A stretch of DNA of 33,566 nucleotides, from the NCBI GenBank assembly GCA_009842205.1, contig VYFX01000082.1:1-33566 (forward strand), given 5' to 3'. Position numbers and translations under genes: made by a program. The stretch is from Paracoccaceae bacterium. Lineage in GTDB: Bacteria > Pseudomonadota > Alphaproteobacteria > Rhodobacterales > Rhodobacteraceae. Each line of letters begins with the position of its first letter. The stretch's first letter is position 1. Below the pieces are notes generated by a model. It searched no databases. It was not told the origin of the DNA and saw nothing but the letters and a program-made list of their open reading frames with translations. Of the stretch, positions 1-9,326 are shown piece by piece.

Positions 1-30
1 AATTTACAAAAACGTACATTATTTCCACTT

Positions 31-44
31 TTGGAACGTTCCAT
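31..44. promoter_or_regulatory. LacI-type operator O1
   Basis: The sequence TTGGAACGTTCCAT is a near-perfect palindrome with a central CG, as is common for LacI-family operators. It lies about 20 bp upstream (centre to centre) of a second copy, so the two are on nearly the same helical face. The same motif precedes the two other transcription units of the locus, and a LacI-family gene sits at 8130-9146. That this protein is the binder is inference. Confidence 0.7.
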
Positions 45-50
45 TTTTTC

Positions 51-64
51 TTGGAAGGTTTCAT
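51..64. promoter_or_regulatory. LacI-type operator O2
   Basis: TTGGAAGGTTTCAT is identical over 14 bases to the copy at 4377-4390. It lies just upstream of the candidate -10 hexamer at 70-75, where a bound repressor would block RNA polymerase. Confidence 0.7.
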
Positions 65-69
65 TCGAA

Positions 70-75
70 TATAAT
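70..75 (+). promoter_or_regulatory. Candidate -10 box for the ABC transporter operon
   Basis: A perfect TATAAT hexamer lies 20 bases before the start codon at 95. No good -35 hexamer sits 16-18 bases upstream (the position reads TTTCTT), so the promoter may be weak. Operator O2 occupies the spacer. Confidence 0.5.
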
Positions 76-94
76 TGTCCAGAGGAGGATTGAC

Positions 95-1345
95 ATGAAA
101 GGACTAATTAAATCAACAATAAACGGGATGGCTGTACTAGCTCTATCAGGAGGAATAGCCGTTTCAGAGGAAGTTGAAGTATTGCATTGGTGGACTTCAG
201 GTGGAGAAGCCAGTGCTTTGAATGTATTGAAACAGGACCTTGAATCACAAGGCATCGGTTGGCTTGATATGCCGGTAGCAGGCGGAGGCGGAGAACAGGC
301 AATGACCGTATTACGTGCAAGGGTAACAGCCGGTGACCCACCAACAGCAGTTCAGGCGTTGGGTTTCGACATTTTGGATTGGGGTGCTCAAGGCGCCTTG
401 GCTAACCTGAACGACGTTGCCGCACAAGAGGGTTGGGATGATGTTATTCCTGGGGCTCTGCAATATTTTGCCAAATATGATGACAAATGGATTTCAGCAC
501 CCGTAAATGTCCATTCCACCAATTGGGTTTGGGCCAACAAGGCTGTTTTGGATGCCAACGGTATAGATATTCCCGAAACATGGGAAGATTTCATGGCTGC
601 AGTTGAAAAGCTGAGTGCTGCAGGTGTTACCCCTATCGCCCATGGTGGGCAGGCCTGGCAGGAAGCAACCGTGTTTGATGCCGTTGCCATGTCAGCCGGT
701 GGTCCCGACTTTTACAAGGCAGCTTTCATTGATCTCGATGAAGGAGCGCTCGGATCCGACACCATGAAAGAAGCCTTTGATCGAATGGCTTTCATTCGTG
801 CCAATGTAGATGAAAATTTCTCTGGTCGTGATTGGAATCTGGCAACAGCCATGGTCATCAATGGTGAAGCCGGTTTCCAAATGATGGGGGACTGGGCCAA
901 AGGTGAATTCCTGAATGCAGGCAAGGTACCAGGTGAAGATTTCCTTTGTTTCCGCTTCCCGGGGACACAAGACCAGGTTACCTTCAATGCTGACCAGTTC
1001 ATGATGTTTGATCAAGGTGGCGTAGTTTCTGCAGAACAGGCAGCCCTTGCCTCAGCAATATTGTCGCCGAGTTTCCAATCAGCCTTCAACGTTGTCAAGG
1101 GATCCGTTCCTGCACGTACAGATGTCTCTGATGCAGCATTCGATGCTTGTGGCAAGCAAGGTATGGCTGACCTCGCAAGTGCTTCAGCCTCTGGAAACCT
1201 TTTTGGTTCCATGGCTCATGGACATGCCAACCCGGCAGCAGTTAAAAATGCCATGTATGACGTTATTACTGCCCACTTTAACGGGGAATACGACAGCGCC
1301 ACAGCTGTAGAAGAACTCGTTGACGCAGTTTCCATTGCAAAATAA
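95..1345 (+). CDS. ABC transporter sugar-binding protein
   Basis: This is a 416-residue periplasmic solute-binding protein of the family 1 (carbohydrate, CUT1) type. An N-terminal signal peptide of about 24 residues has a Lys near the start and a hydrophobic stretch ending near AVS-EE. The mature part begins with [13 protein letters not shown], a hallmark of sugar-binding proteins, and contains ETWEDF, typical of the lobe hinge region. The ATG at 95 is preceded by a strong ribosome site, AGAGGAGG at 81-88, spaced six bases. It is the first gene of an importer operon with two permeases and an ATPase. The exact sugar cannot be read from sequence. The neighbouring oxidoreductases suggest a sugar, polyol or glycoside that is oxidised after uptake. 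Confidence 0.93.
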   Translation: MKGLIKSTINGMAVLALSGGIAVSEEVEVLHWWTSGGEASALNVLKQDLESQGIGWLDMPVAGGGGEQAMTVLRARVTAGDPPTAVQALGFDILDWGAQGALANLNDVAAQEGWDDVIPGALQYFAKYDDKWISAPVNVHSTNWVWANKAVLDANGIDIPETWEDFMAAVEKLSAAGVTPIAHGGQAWQEATVFDAVAMSAGGPDFYKAAFIDLDEGALGSDTMKEAFDRMAFIRANVDENFSGRDWNLATAMVINGEAGFQMMGDWAKGEFLNAGKVPGEDFLCFRFPGTQDQVTFNADQFMMFDQGGVVSAEQAALASAILSPSFQSAFNVVKGSVPARTDVSDAAFDACGKQGMADLASASASGNLFGSMAHGHANPAAVKNAMYDVITAHFNGEYDSATAVEELVDAVSIAK

Positions 1346-1353
1346 TAATCCTT

Positions 1354-1389
1354 ACACATGGCGTTCACGGTTCCCGGAACGCCATGTGT
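1354..1389 (+). terminator. Intercistronic hairpin between binding protein and permease genes
   Basis: A perfect 13-bp inverted repeat (ACACATGGCGTTC at 1354-1366 and its complement at 1377-1389) encloses a 10-base loop. No T-run follows, so it is unlikely to be a full intrinsic terminator. In malE-malF-type operons such hairpins stabilise the upstream binding-protein message and lower permease expression, and I infer the same role here. Confidence 0.7.
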
Positions 1390-1415
1390 CCTGCACACCA
1401 TTTCAATGACAAGCA

Positions 1416-2336
1416 ATGACTGTAGCACGATCCGGAGTGGATTTTAGAACACGGTTACAAGGTTGGCTGCCCAAACTTGTATTATCACCATCAGTTGCGA
1501 TGGTTTTTGTGTTTGTCTACGGCTTTATCCTGTTTACCGTTTATGTTTCTTTCACGGACAGCAGGATATTACCCTTTGTAGGTAAATCCGGAGAACCTGC
1601 CTTCGATTTGATCGGGCTATCAAATTACCAAAAACTGTTCAAGTTGTCGCATTGGGAAATAGCCCTAACCAACATGGGTGTTTTTGCAGGTCTCTATATT
1701 GTAATCTGTACTGTCATAGGGTTGTTTCTAGCGATTCTTCTTGATCAAAAAATTCGAGGTGAGGGAGCCTTAAGACCTCTTTACCTTTATCCCATGGCAT
1801 TGAGTTTCATTGTAACCGGTACGGCTTGGAAGTGGTTTCTGGATCCAGGAATCGGGGTTGAAAGCATCATTCACACTTGGGGTTGGGAAACATTCAGTTT
1901 TGACTGGATCAAAAACCGCAATTTTGCCATTTACACCATCGTAATGGCCGCTGTCTGGCAGACTTCTGGTTTTGTAATGGCGATGTTCCTGGCTGGTCTT
2001 CGGGGAATAGACAACGAAATATTGAAAGCTGCCCAGATCGATGGGGCTTCAAACTGGAATTTGTACAGGAGGATAATCATACCACAATTGCGGCCGGCAT
2101 TTCTTTCAGCCTTCGTCATTCTGGCACACCTGGCAATCAAAACATTTGATCTTGTAATCGCCATGACAGGCGGTGGTCCTGGTCGGGCAACAGAACTTCC
2201 GGCAACATTCATGTATTCATACACCTTCAGTCGAAATCAAATGGGCATTGGTGCCTCTTCTGCCGTGATCATGCTGATGACCATAGCCGCAATCATGGTA
2301 CCCTATCTTTACTCGGAACTTAGGGAAAGGAAGTAA
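1416..2336 (+). CDS. ABC transporter permease, MalF/UgpA type
   Basis: A 306-residue inner-membrane permease of the carbohydrate-uptake (CUT1) class with about six hydrophobic segments, the first at roughly residues 25-45. The cytoplasmic EAA loop that docks onto the ATPase is visible at about residues 203-222 (AAQIDGASNW, then a YRRIIIPQLRP-like end). The length is normal for the family. The gene follows the hairpin behind the binding-protein gene. Its stop TAA shares its last base with the ATG of the next permease (TAATG), so translation is probably coupled. The ribosome site before the ATG at 1416 is weak, which fits lower expression than the binding protein. Confidence 0.93.
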   Translation: MTVARSGVDFRTRLQGWLPKLVLSPSVAMVFVFVYGFILFTVYVSFTDSRILPFVGKSGEPAFDLIGLSNYQKLFKLSHWEIALTNMGVFAGLYIVICTVIGLFLAILLDQKIRGEGALRPLYLYPMALSFIVTGTAWKWFLDPGIGVESIIHTWGWETFSFDWIKNRNFAIYTIVMAAVWQTSGFVMAMFLAGLRGIDNEILKAAQIDGASNWNLYRRIIIPQLRPAFLSAFVILAHLAIKTFDLVIAMTGGGPGRATELPATFMYSYTFSRNQMGIGASSAVIMLMTIAAIMVPYLYSELRERK

Positions 2337-3217
2337 TGGCTATTTCATCACAGGATACGGCAATCCGAACAGGACGAATAACCCGAACCTTTATCTACCT
2401 TGTCCTGACACTTTTTGCCCTTTTCTACATGCTGCCATTATATGTCATGGCCGTAAATTCCTTGAAACCCCTTTCAGAAATAACAGGCGGTGGAATGATG
2501 GCCTTGCCTCAGGTCTGGACAATCGAACCTTGGCTCAAGGCTTGGTCAACGGCACAGGTTGGTGTTCAGGCAACAGGTTTGAAGCCCTATTTCTGGAATT
2601 CGATCTCGATGGTTGTTCCTGCAGTTGCCATCTCGACAATTCTCGGTGCCCTCAATGGATATGTACTGACCAAATGGCGATTCAAGGGCGATACCCTCGT
2701 ATTCGGTTTCATGCTGTTTGCCTGTTTCATTCCCTTCCAGATAGTCTTGATCCCTATGGCCGCTGTACTCGGGGTGTTGGGTATTGCCGGAACCACTGCT
2801 GGGCTTGTGCTGGTACATGTTGTTTACGGAATTGGCTTTACAACTCTCTACTTCCGCAATTATTATGCCGTTTTTCCAACGGAACTCATTCGGGCTGCCC
2901 AGATCGACGGCGCCCATTTTTTCCAGATTTTCTGGCGTATCCTATTGCCTTCATCAGGACCGATAGCCGTTGTTTCTGTTATCTGGCAATTTACCAACAT
3001 CTGGAATGACTTTATTTTCGGTGCCTCCTTTTCATCGGGAGATGGCGCCCCAATGACAGTGGCATTGAACAACCTTGTCCAATCATCAACAGGGGTAAAG
3101 GAATATAATGTCCATTTTGCAGGGGCTATTCTGGCCGCTTTTCCAACCCTTCTCGTTTACATCGTCGCAGGCCGGTATTTTGTTCGTGGCCTGATGGCGG
3201 GTTCAGTCAAAGGATAA
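2336..3217 (+). CDS. ABC transporter permease, MalG/UgpE type
   Basis: A 293-residue inner-membrane permease, the second half of the heterodimeric sugar channel. The EAA loop is clear at about residues 186-205 (RAAQIDGAHFFQIFWRILLP). The N-terminus has the typical hydrophobic segment followed by the PLYVMAVNSLK region of the MalG family. It overlaps the preceding permease by one base and is followed four bases later by the ATPase gene. These features and the normal length indicate an intact, co-transcribed importer. Confidence 0.93.
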   Translation: MAISSQDTAIRTGRITRTFIYLVLTLFALFYMLPLYVMAVNSLKPLSEITGGGMMALPQVWTIEPWLKAWSTAQVGVQATGLKPYFWNSISMVVPAVAISTILGALNGYVLTKWRFKGDTLVFGFMLFACFIPFQIVLIPMAAVLGVLGIAGTTAGLVLVHVVYGIGFTTLYFRNYYAVFPTELIRAAQIDGAHFFQIFWRILLPSSGPIAVVSVIWQFTNIWNDFIFGASFSSGDGAPMTVALNNLVQSSTGVKEYNVHFAGAILAAFPTLLVYIVAGRYFVRGLMAGSVKG

Positions 3218-3221
3218 GCCA

Positions 3222-4337
3222 ATGGGTTTTCTTGATATAGACAATGCCACCAAATCATATGGCAAGGTGGAAGTATTACACAATGTTGATATATCCGTCC
3301 AGGAAAGCGAATTTTTGGTACTGGTCGGACCCTCAGGTTGTGGCAAATCCACTTTATTGAACATGATCGCCGGGCTTGAGGAAGTAACGAGTGGTGAAAT
3401 AAGAATCAAAGGGGAGGTGATGAATCATGTCCACCCCTCCAAGCGAAACATAGCAATGGTTTTTCAATCCTATGCCCTTTACCCGAATATGACAGTTGGC
3501 CAGAATATTACCTTCGGTCTTGAAATGCATGGAGTGCCCAAGTCCGAACGTGAAAAGGCCATGGACAAGGTTGCCAGATTACTTCAGATCGAAAACCTCT
3601 TGTCTCGAAAACCCGGACAACTGTCCGGTGGTCAACGCCAGCGTGTTGCCATGGGGCGAGCGCTGGTCCGTGAACCGGATGTCTTTCTGTTTGACGAACC
3701 ACTTTCCAATCTTGATGCCAAACTCCGTGTTGACATGCGTACGGAAATCAAGAAACTGCATCAGAATCTGGGGACAACCATCGTCTATGTGACGCATGAT
3801 CAAATAGAAGCAATGACCCTGTCAACCAGAATAGCCGTGATGCATAATGGGTATATCCAGCAACTTGGAACTCCCAATGAGATATACAATTCTCCTTCCA
3901 ACTTGTTTGTGGCCACCTTCATGGGTTCTCCATCAATGAATTTGCTACCTGTAAGAATCAATGTGGATGGCAATGATGTTCAGGCCGAAACTACCAATGG
4001 CAAGGGTGAGGCAGTAAGCCTTACTTTCCATAATCCCTCAGCATCCCTTAAGGAATTCAACGGAAAAAGTGTTACCTTGGGCATACGACCTGAGAGTCTT
4101 ACTGATCTGGAAGGTGCCGATCAAAGATCAGAGCATATAGAAACCATAAATAATACCGTTGATGTCATCGAACCTGCCGGCTCCGATACATTCGTAACGA
4201 CCACCATGGGAAATACTGAATGTATCGGAAGAATGCGGGCGGATACCAACCTGAAACCAGGTGCGGAAACAAGTTTTGCGATAAACATGGAAAAGGTTGT
4301 CGTTTTTGATCCCGAGACCGAAATGCGGATAGCCTGA
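3222..4337 (+). CDS. ABC transporter ATP-binding protein, MalK/UgpC family
   Basis: A 371-residue cytoplasmic ATPase that powers the importer. Walker A is GPSGCGKST at residues 36-44, the Q-loop lies near residue 82, the ABC signature LSGGQ is at 134-138 and Walker B is VFLFDE at 154-159, followed by LSNLDAKLR. The H-loop is seen in YVTHDQIEAMTL. Beyond about residue 235 comes the C-terminal OB-fold/TOBE regulatory domain typical of MalK, UgpC and MsmX. It is the last gene of the transporter unit; 232 non-coding bases with further operators follow. Confidence 0.95.
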   Translation: MGFLDIDNATKSYGKVEVLHNVDISVQESEFLVLVGPSGCGKSTLLNMIAGLEEVTSGEIRIKGEVMNHVHPSKRNIAMVFQSYALYPNMTVGQNITFGLEMHGVPKSEREKAMDKVARLLQIENLLSRKPGQLSGGQRQRVAMGRALVREPDVFLFDEPLSNLDAKLRVDMRTEIKKLHQNLGTTIVYVTHDQIEAMTLSTRIAVMHNGYIQQLGTPNEIYNSPSNLFVATFMGSPSMNLLPVRINVDGNDVQAETTNGKGEAVSLTFHNPSASLKEFNGKSVTLGIRPESLTDLEGADQRSEHIETINNTVDVIEPAGSDTFVTTTMGNTECIGRMRADTNLKPGAETSFAINMEKVVVFDPETEMRIA

Positions 4338-4376
4338 TGCAAGCAAACTTACCTTCAATTTGTTCTGAGAAAATTA

Positions 4377-4390
4377 TTGGAAGGTTTCAT
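4377..4390. promoter_or_regulatory. LacI-type operator O3
   Basis: TTGGAAGGTTTCAT is an exact repeat of O2 (51-64). It lies 40 bases after the ATPase stop and about 130 bases upstream of operator O4. Such a spacing would allow a looped repressor complex. Confidence 0.65.
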
Positions 4391-4504
4391 GCAAATACCG
4401 GCATCCTGTCATTTTCCATCGCTTTCTGAATCTTGCTTCATTCACGCCTGAGAGGTGAATGTGGGATTTCGGTGTACCAAATGAGACACTTGAATGATCT
4501 GATT

Positions 4505-4518
4505 ATGGAAACCTTCAA
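4505..4518. promoter_or_regulatory. LacI-type operator O4
   Basis: ATGGAAACCTTCAA matches the shared pattern TGGAANNYTYCA. It ends one base before the candidate -35 element at 4520. A partial second copy (CCTTCAA at 4531-4537) lies between -35 and -10. It is the weakest of the five sites. Confidence 0.5.
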
Positions 4519-4519
4519 G

Positions 4520-4548
4520 TTACCATTGTACCTTCAAGGGAATAAAAT
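4520..4548 (+). promoter_or_regulatory. Candidate promoter of the dehydrogenase operon
   Basis: TTACCA (4520-4525) and TAAAAT (4543-4548) are separated by 17 bases, about 20 bases before the ATG at 4570. Operator O4 abuts the -35, so repression by the LacI-family protein is plausible. Confidence 0.45.
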
Positions 4549-4569
4549 CTATCAGTCAAGGTTATTCAC

Positions 4570-5328
4570 ATGAACAAGGTTGCTCTGATTACAGGTGGAC
4601 AGCGTGGAATAGGATTGGGTATTGCCCGTGCACTCAGAAAGGCCAATTATGCATTGGCTCTGACCGGATCAAGCAAGGAAGATACCGAAGCGGTTCAATT
4701 GGCACTGCATGAACTTGGACCGACAGCGAGATACTATCAGCATGATATAAGGAACGTGGAAAAGATTCCTTCCCTTTTGAACAAGATTGAAACCGATCTA
4801 GGTTCAATTACTTCACTGGTATCGAATGCAGGCGTTGCTGCTCGAATCAGGGGAGATTTACTCAATATAACACCTGAAAATTTCGATTATGTCATGGACA
4901 TCAATTTGCGGGGAGCTTTTTTTCTTGCTCAGAAAATAGCCCAACGGATGTTAGAACGTCCTTCCACCCATTATCGTTCAATCGTATTCGTTACTTCCGT
5001 CAGTTCCAGTTTGGTTTCCATCGAACGGGCTGAATACTGCATATCCAAAGCAGGTGCCTCCATGATGTCCAAATTGTTTGCAGCACGATTGGCAGGTGAA
5101 AACATAGGTGTATTCGAGATTCAACCCGGCATCATCGAAACCGACATGACTTCGGGGGTCAAGGACAAATATACAACCTTGATAGGTAACGGGCTGGTTC
5201 CTGCCAAGCGATGGGGCAAGCCTGAGGACATTGGTTCTGTTGTCTTGTCTCTGGTTGAAGGACAGATGGCATTTGCCAGTGGAGCAGCCATACCGGTCGA
5301 TGGGGGTTTGAGTATTCATCGTCTCTGA
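4570..5328 (+). CDS. Short-chain dehydrogenase/reductase (SDR)
   Basis: A 252-residue classical SDR. The cofactor site TGGQRGIG starts at residue 8, NAG is at 86-88, and the catalytic set is Ser143, Tyr156 and Lys160 (YCISK). The C-terminus has the usual PVDGG motif. The family oxidises or reduces hydroxyls with NAD(P); sugar, polyol and 3-oxoacyl substrates are all known. It opens the second transcription unit of the locus and is followed after ten bases by the GMC oxidoreductase gene. Its place suggests oxidation or reduction of a sugar-derived hydroxyl. The precise substrate is not visible. Confidence 0.92.
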   Translation: MNKVALITGGQRGIGLGIARALRKANYALALTGSSKEDTEAVQLALHELGPTARYYQHDIRNVEKIPSLLNKIETDLGSITSLVSNAGVAARIRGDLLNITPENFDYVMDINLRGAFFLAQKIAQRMLERPSTHYRSIVFVTSVSSSLVSIERAEYCISKAGASMMSKLFAARLAGENIGVFEIQPGIIETDMTSGVKDKYTTLIGNGLVPAKRWGKPEDIGSVVLSLVEGQMAFASGAAIPVDGGLSIHRL

Positions 5329-5338
5329 ATGGTTTGTC

Positions 5339-6931
5339 ATGGCTGATACCTTTGATTTCATAGTTGTTGGAGGAGGTTCCGCAGGCTGTGTGGTTGCTTC
5401 ACGCCTCAGTGAAGACCCTTCGGTCAGTGTTTTGCTTCTGGAAGCCGGGGGAAGCGATCGACATCCGCTCTATCATTTACCTGCGGGTTTTGCCAAGATG
5501 ACCAAGGGGATTGGGTCCTGGGGTTGGGAAACCGTTCCACAAACCAACATGAAAAATCGTGTGTTTAACTATACACAGGCCAAGGTCATAGGCGGTGGTT
5601 CCACCATCAATGCCCAGATTTATACCCGGGGAAACCCTTTGGATTATGATGAATGGCAACAAATGGGGTGTCATGGCTGGTCATATGAGGATGTGTTGCC
5701 TTATTTCCGCAAAGCGGAAGATAATGACACCTACGACAATGAATATCATGGCCAAGGTGGACCACTGGGTGTATCACAACCTTCAGCACCCCTCCCCATT
5801 TGCGAGGCCTATTTCAAGGCAGCCGAAGCCCTTGGCATTCCCACAAATGATGATGTGAACGGTCCGAAACAAGACGGCGTTGCCTATTACCAGCTTACGC
5901 AAAGGAATGTTCTCCGATCTTCTTCCGCAAAGGCTTATCTGGGATCAGCTCGCCAGCGCAAAAATCTTGCCAGACGCCTAGGTTCCAGTGTTACCAGGAT
6001 TATTGTGGAAAATCATAAGGCCAAAGGTGTTGCACTGATTGATGGTAGCAAGCTTTTTGCAAAACGTGAGGTCATACTCTCTTCGGGTACGATAGGTACG
6101 CCCCGTTTGCTCCTACTTTCTGGCATTGGCCCAGCTGATCATCTGAAAAGTCTCGGTATTGATGTGGTTTTCGATCAACCTCAGGTCGGTGAAAACCTTC
6201 AGGACCACCTTGATCTTTATTGCATTTGTGAGGTTTCAGGGCCTTTTACCTATGATCGGTTTGCCAAATTGCACTTGTCTGCCATGGCTTTCATTCAATT
6301 CCTGCTGACTCGCAAGGGGCCAGTGGCATCCAGCCTGTTCGAGACTGGTGGGTTTTGGTATGTCGACCCGGATGCACGTTCGCCTGACATTCAATTCCAT
6401 CTTGGTCTGGGTACGGGTATAGAGAAGGGTGTAAAATATATGCCTCAGGGCGGTGTAACGTTAAATTCATGTTACCTCCGACCACGCTCAAGAGGGACCG
6501 TAAGATTACAAAGCAAGGATCCGAGCAGAGCCCCTTTAATAGATCCGAATTATCTTGAGGACAGGCGGGATAGGGAAATGTCAATCCGTGGTTTGAAATT
6601 GACCCAGACCATCCTTTCTCAAAAGTCCCTGCAACCATTTATCCGATCTGAGCAACTTCCTGGCCCAAATGTCAAAAGCGAAGAGGATTATTTTAATTTC
6701 ATCTGTGAGCATTCGAAAACTTCCCACCATTGTGTTGGAACCTGTCGCATGGGTTCAGATGACAACGCAGTCCTTGATACCCGTCTCAGCTTCAGGGGAA
6801 TCAGAGGTCTGAGAATTGTCGACAATTCCATCATGCCGAGAGTAATCTCTTCCAATACAAATGCGGCAGCGATCATGATTGGAGAAAAGGCTTCCGACAT
6901 GATCCGAGAGGATTGCGGGCTGTCGAAATGA
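5339..6931 (+). CDS. GMC family FAD-dependent oxidoreductase
   Basis: A 530-residue flavoprotein of the glucose-methanol-choline family. The FAD-binding GGGSAG is at residues 11-16, with the adenosine-ribose Glu at 35 in LLLEAGG. The GMC signature stretch around VIGGGSTINAQIYTRGNPLDYDEW is present with Asn in place of the more usual Ser/Gly-rich run. The C-terminal domain has the active-site histidines at about 463-464 and Asn508 in NTNAAAIMIGEKASD. Members oxidise primary or secondary alcohols, including C3 hydroxyls of sugars. No signal peptide is seen, so it should be cytoplasmic or membrane-associated from inside. Automatic annotation would likely say choline dehydrogenase, but no betaine genes are nearby. 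Confidence 0.92.
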   Translation: MADTFDFIVVGGGSAGCVVASRLSEDPSVSVLLLEAGGSDRHPLYHLPAGFAKMTKGIGSWGWETVPQTNMKNRVFNYTQAKVIGGGSTINAQIYTRGNPLDYDEWQQMGCHGWSYEDVLPYFRKAEDNDTYDNEYHGQGGPLGVSQPSAPLPICEAYFKAAEALGIPTNDDVNGPKQDGVAYYQLTQRNVLRSSSAKAYLGSARQRKNLARRLGSSVTRIIVENHKAKGVALIDGSKLFAKREVILSSGTIGTPRLLLLSGIGPADHLKSLGIDVVFDQPQVGENLQDHLDLYCICEVSGPFTYDRFAKLHLSAMAFIQFLLTRKGPVASSLFETGGFWYVDPDARSPDIQFHLGLGTGIEKGVKYMPQGGVTLNSCYLRPRSRGTVRLQSKDPSRAPLIDPNYLEDRRDREMSIRGLKLTQTILSQKSLQPFIRSEQLPGPNVKSEEDYFNFICEHSKTSHHCVGTCRMGSDDNAVLDTRLSFRGIRGLRIVDNSIMPRVISSNTNAAAIMIGEKASDMIREDCGLSK

Positions 6932-6966
6932 GTATTTTAATCCAAAGAAGTGAAAATTAATTTGCC

Positions 6967-8130
6967 ATGATAAATCTACCAACCTACCAAAATTCACTTG
7001 AACCATACAAGCTTTCCGGCAAGTCAATTTTACCGCGTCCACCCGAGGTTAATTTTACCCGGACTGCCTTTGCAGCAGCACATGTTGTTTCAAATCCACT
7101 GGGAGAACGGGATCCATGGAATGGTCGACCTTCAATTGACTGGGACAATACATTGCAATTCAGACATTATCTTTGGAATCAGGGGCTCGGGCTTGCAGAA
7201 GCCATGGATACCGCTCAAAGAGGTATGGGTGTAGACTGGCAAACGGCAAAAGAGCTCATTGAACGCACCATGCGGGAAGCCAATGCACACCCTCATAATC
7301 CAAGAGTTGCCTGTGGAGCTGGAACTGATCAATATCCCGTGGATGAATTGACCGATCTGAATAAAATCGCAGCTGCCTACATGGAGCAAATGGAAACCAT
7401 TGAAACTGCCAGAGGCCAAGTAATTATCATGGCCAGTCGTGCCATGGCAAAATATGCAAGGGGTCCCGATAATTATATAAGCGTTTATTCAAAACTTATT
7501 TCCCAGGCAATGGAGCCTGTTATACTGCATTGGCTTGGCGACATGTTTGACCCGGCTCTCAAGGGTTACTGGGGACATGAAAATGTGACTAAAGCATCTG
7601 AAACTGTCCTGAATATAATTAACACCCATTCTGAAAAAATAGACGGAATCAAAATTAGTCTTCTGGACCAAGGGATGGAAGAACGGTTTAGGGCGCAATT
7701 ACCAGAAGGGGTAAAACTGTATACAGGTGATGATTTCAACTATCCACAATTAATTGCAGGTGATGGAGAAAACTTCTCAGATGCCCTGCTGGGCATATTT
7801 GCAGCAATATCTCCTGCTGCGGCCCAGGCACTGGAAGCCTTGGCACAAGGAAATCTGACAAGATATCATGAACTTTTTTCTCCAACTGTTCCCTTGAGCC
7901 GAGAAATATTCAAGGCTCCTACCCGGTATTACAAGGCCGGGATTGCTTTTCTGGCCTGGTTGAATGGAATCCAAAGTCATTTCGTAATGCCTTTTGGTTT
8001 GCAGTCTTCCCGGGAAATTGCTCACTATGCCGAGGTATTTCGTCTTGCTGACAAGTCAGGGTTGCTTGCAAATCCTGATTTGGCAACCATTCGAATGCAA
8101 GCTTTGCTCAAAATTCACGGTGTGGACTGA
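6967..8130 (+). CDS. DUF993 family protein, aldolase-like TIM barrel
   Basis: A 387-residue protein that I recognise as the DUF993 family, distantly related to dihydrodipicolinate synthase-type class I aldolases. Lys229 in DGIKIS is at the place where DHDPS-family enzymes carry the Schiff-base lysine. The N-terminal region contains a PRVACGAGTDQ segment typical of the family. No DUF993 reaction is known to me. In this setting, after two alcohol-oxidising enzymes, a retro-aldol cleavage or dehydration of a keto sugar or keto acid is a reasonable guess. Its stop overlaps the start of the repressor gene (TGATG), so the two are translationally coupled. Confidence 0.85.
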   Translation: MINLPTYQNSLEPYKLSGKSILPRPPEVNFTRTAFAAAHVVSNPLGERDPWNGRPSIDWDNTLQFRHYLWNQGLGLAEAMDTAQRGMGVDWQTAKELIERTMREANAHPHNPRVACGAGTDQYPVDELTDLNKIAAAYMEQMETIETARGQVIIMASRAMAKYARGPDNYISVYSKLISQAMEPVILHWLGDMFDPALKGYWGHENVTKASETVLNIINTHSEKIDGIKISLLDQGMEERFRAQLPEGVKLYTGDDFNYPQLIAGDGENFSDALLGIFAAISPAAAQALEALAQGNLTRYHELFSPTVPLSREIFKAPTRYYKAGIAFLAWLNGIQSHFVMPFGLQSSREIAHYAEVFRLADKSGLLANPDLATIRMQALLKIHGVD

Positions 8131-9146
8131 TGCCCCCATCCAAACGACCTACCATCAATGATGTTGCAGAACGTGCCGGTGTATCGAAATCAACCGTTTC
8201 CCTGGTATTGCAAGGTTCAAAATTAATCAAATCCGAAAAACGTTTGGCTGTTCTCGGGGCCATTAGGGAATTAAACTATGTCAAAAATCGTGCAGCAGCT
8301 ACATTGAGAGGTTTGAGCACTGGCCTGATCGGATTGGTTATCAATGATCTCCGGAACCCTTTCTTTACTGAATTTTCCGTATCTGCCCAGATGGAATTTT
8401 CTCGCAGGAATTATGCAACGGTAATCGCCAATTGTAACGAAGATGCCAAAATCCAGGAACAAACTATCAAGTCAATGCTTGAGCATGATGTGGCTGCTAT
8501 CCTGATTTCCCCATGCTATGGTGAGGTGAACGATGCCATTGAAGCGATTGTGAATTCCGGTTTACCAGTATTACAGGTTTTACGAAGAGTAAGTGCCCCC
8601 AATTTCAGCTTGCCCTTTTTCACACCTGACTACACCGAAGGTAGTCTACTTGCCGTAAGGCATTTGCTTGATCAGGGCATAACAAGGATCGCTTACGTCG
8701 GGGGTGTTGAAGGTACAGAAATTTCCCAGGACCGAATGAAGGGTTATTTGGCCGAAATGGATTTGAGAAACCTTCCCACCAAAGTATTTCATGGCAAGGC
8801 GACCCGTCGTTTGGGAATTGACATGGCCGACCTGATTATCGATAACCATCCGGATATTGAAGCCGCGATTTGTTTCAATGATCTCGTGGCAATTGGTATG
8901 TTAACCAGGTTTGCTTCGCGAAATATCAAGGTTGGAAAGGATTTTTTTGTAGTTGGGTTTGATGATATTGAGGAAGCTCAACTTTCATTTCCACCACTGA
9001 CAACAGTACGATTCAACATATCCGGGTTCGGCCGCCAAAGTGCGGTCAAATTATTGAATATGATTGACGAAGGAAGCGATGTTCAAGCTATCGAAGTAAC
9101 TGGTGTCGAGTTGCAAATCCGAGGATCGAGTTGCAAGTCGTTATAA
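8130..9146 (+). CDS. LacI family transcriptional regulator
   Basis: A 338-residue regulator. The N-terminal helix-turn-helix is at about residues 8-27 (TINDVAERAGVSKSTVSLVL) and the hinge helix is near 50-60. It is followed by a periplasmic-binding-protein-like sensor domain beginning at GLIGLVINDLRNPFF, which would bind the inducer. It is encoded as the last gene of the SDR-GMC-DUF993 unit, so it probably controls its own synthesis. The five dyads upstream of this unit and of the two neighbouring units are the obvious operators. The inducer is likely the imported sugar or an oxidised intermediate. Confidence 0.95.
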   Translation: MPPSKRPTINDVAERAGVSKSTVSLVLQGSKLIKSEKRLAVLGAIRELNYVKNRAAATLRGLSTGLIGLVINDLRNPFFTEFSVSAQMEFSRRNYATVIANCNEDAKIQEQTIKSMLEHDVAAILISPCYGEVNDAIEAIVNSGLPVLQVLRRVSAPNFSLPFFTPDYTEGSLLAVRHLLDQGITRIAYVGGVEGTEISQDRMKGYLAEMDLRNLPTKVFHGKATRRLGIDMADLIIDNHPDIEAAICFNDLVAIGMLTRFASRNIKVGKDFFVVGFDDIEEAQLSFPPLTTVRFNISGFGRQSAVKLLNMIDEGSDVQAIEVTGVELQIRGSSCKSL

Positions 9147-9326
9147 TGGCTGAAGAAACAATGTACGGTTAACCCAGGCCAAAAGCACGAACCCATTATC
9201 AAACATTCATTATTGTTTCCAAAAAACAAAATACGGGAATGGAAGCAAGGTGGAGAATGACATCAAGGATGTTTTATCCCTCGATTATTGACATGATATA
9301 TTAATTTCCTAAATCCTTATAACGAT

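Noticed and set aside
4439-4461. Hairpin CATTCAC/GTGAATG after the transporter ATPase gene
   Set aside because: Only a 7-bp stem with a 9-base loop and no T-run. Too weak to call a terminator.
5339-6931. Choline dehydrogenase (betA) identity for the GMC gene
   Set aside because: Similarity is at family level only. There are no betaine aldehyde dehydrogenase or choline transport genes nearby, and the context is sugar uptake.
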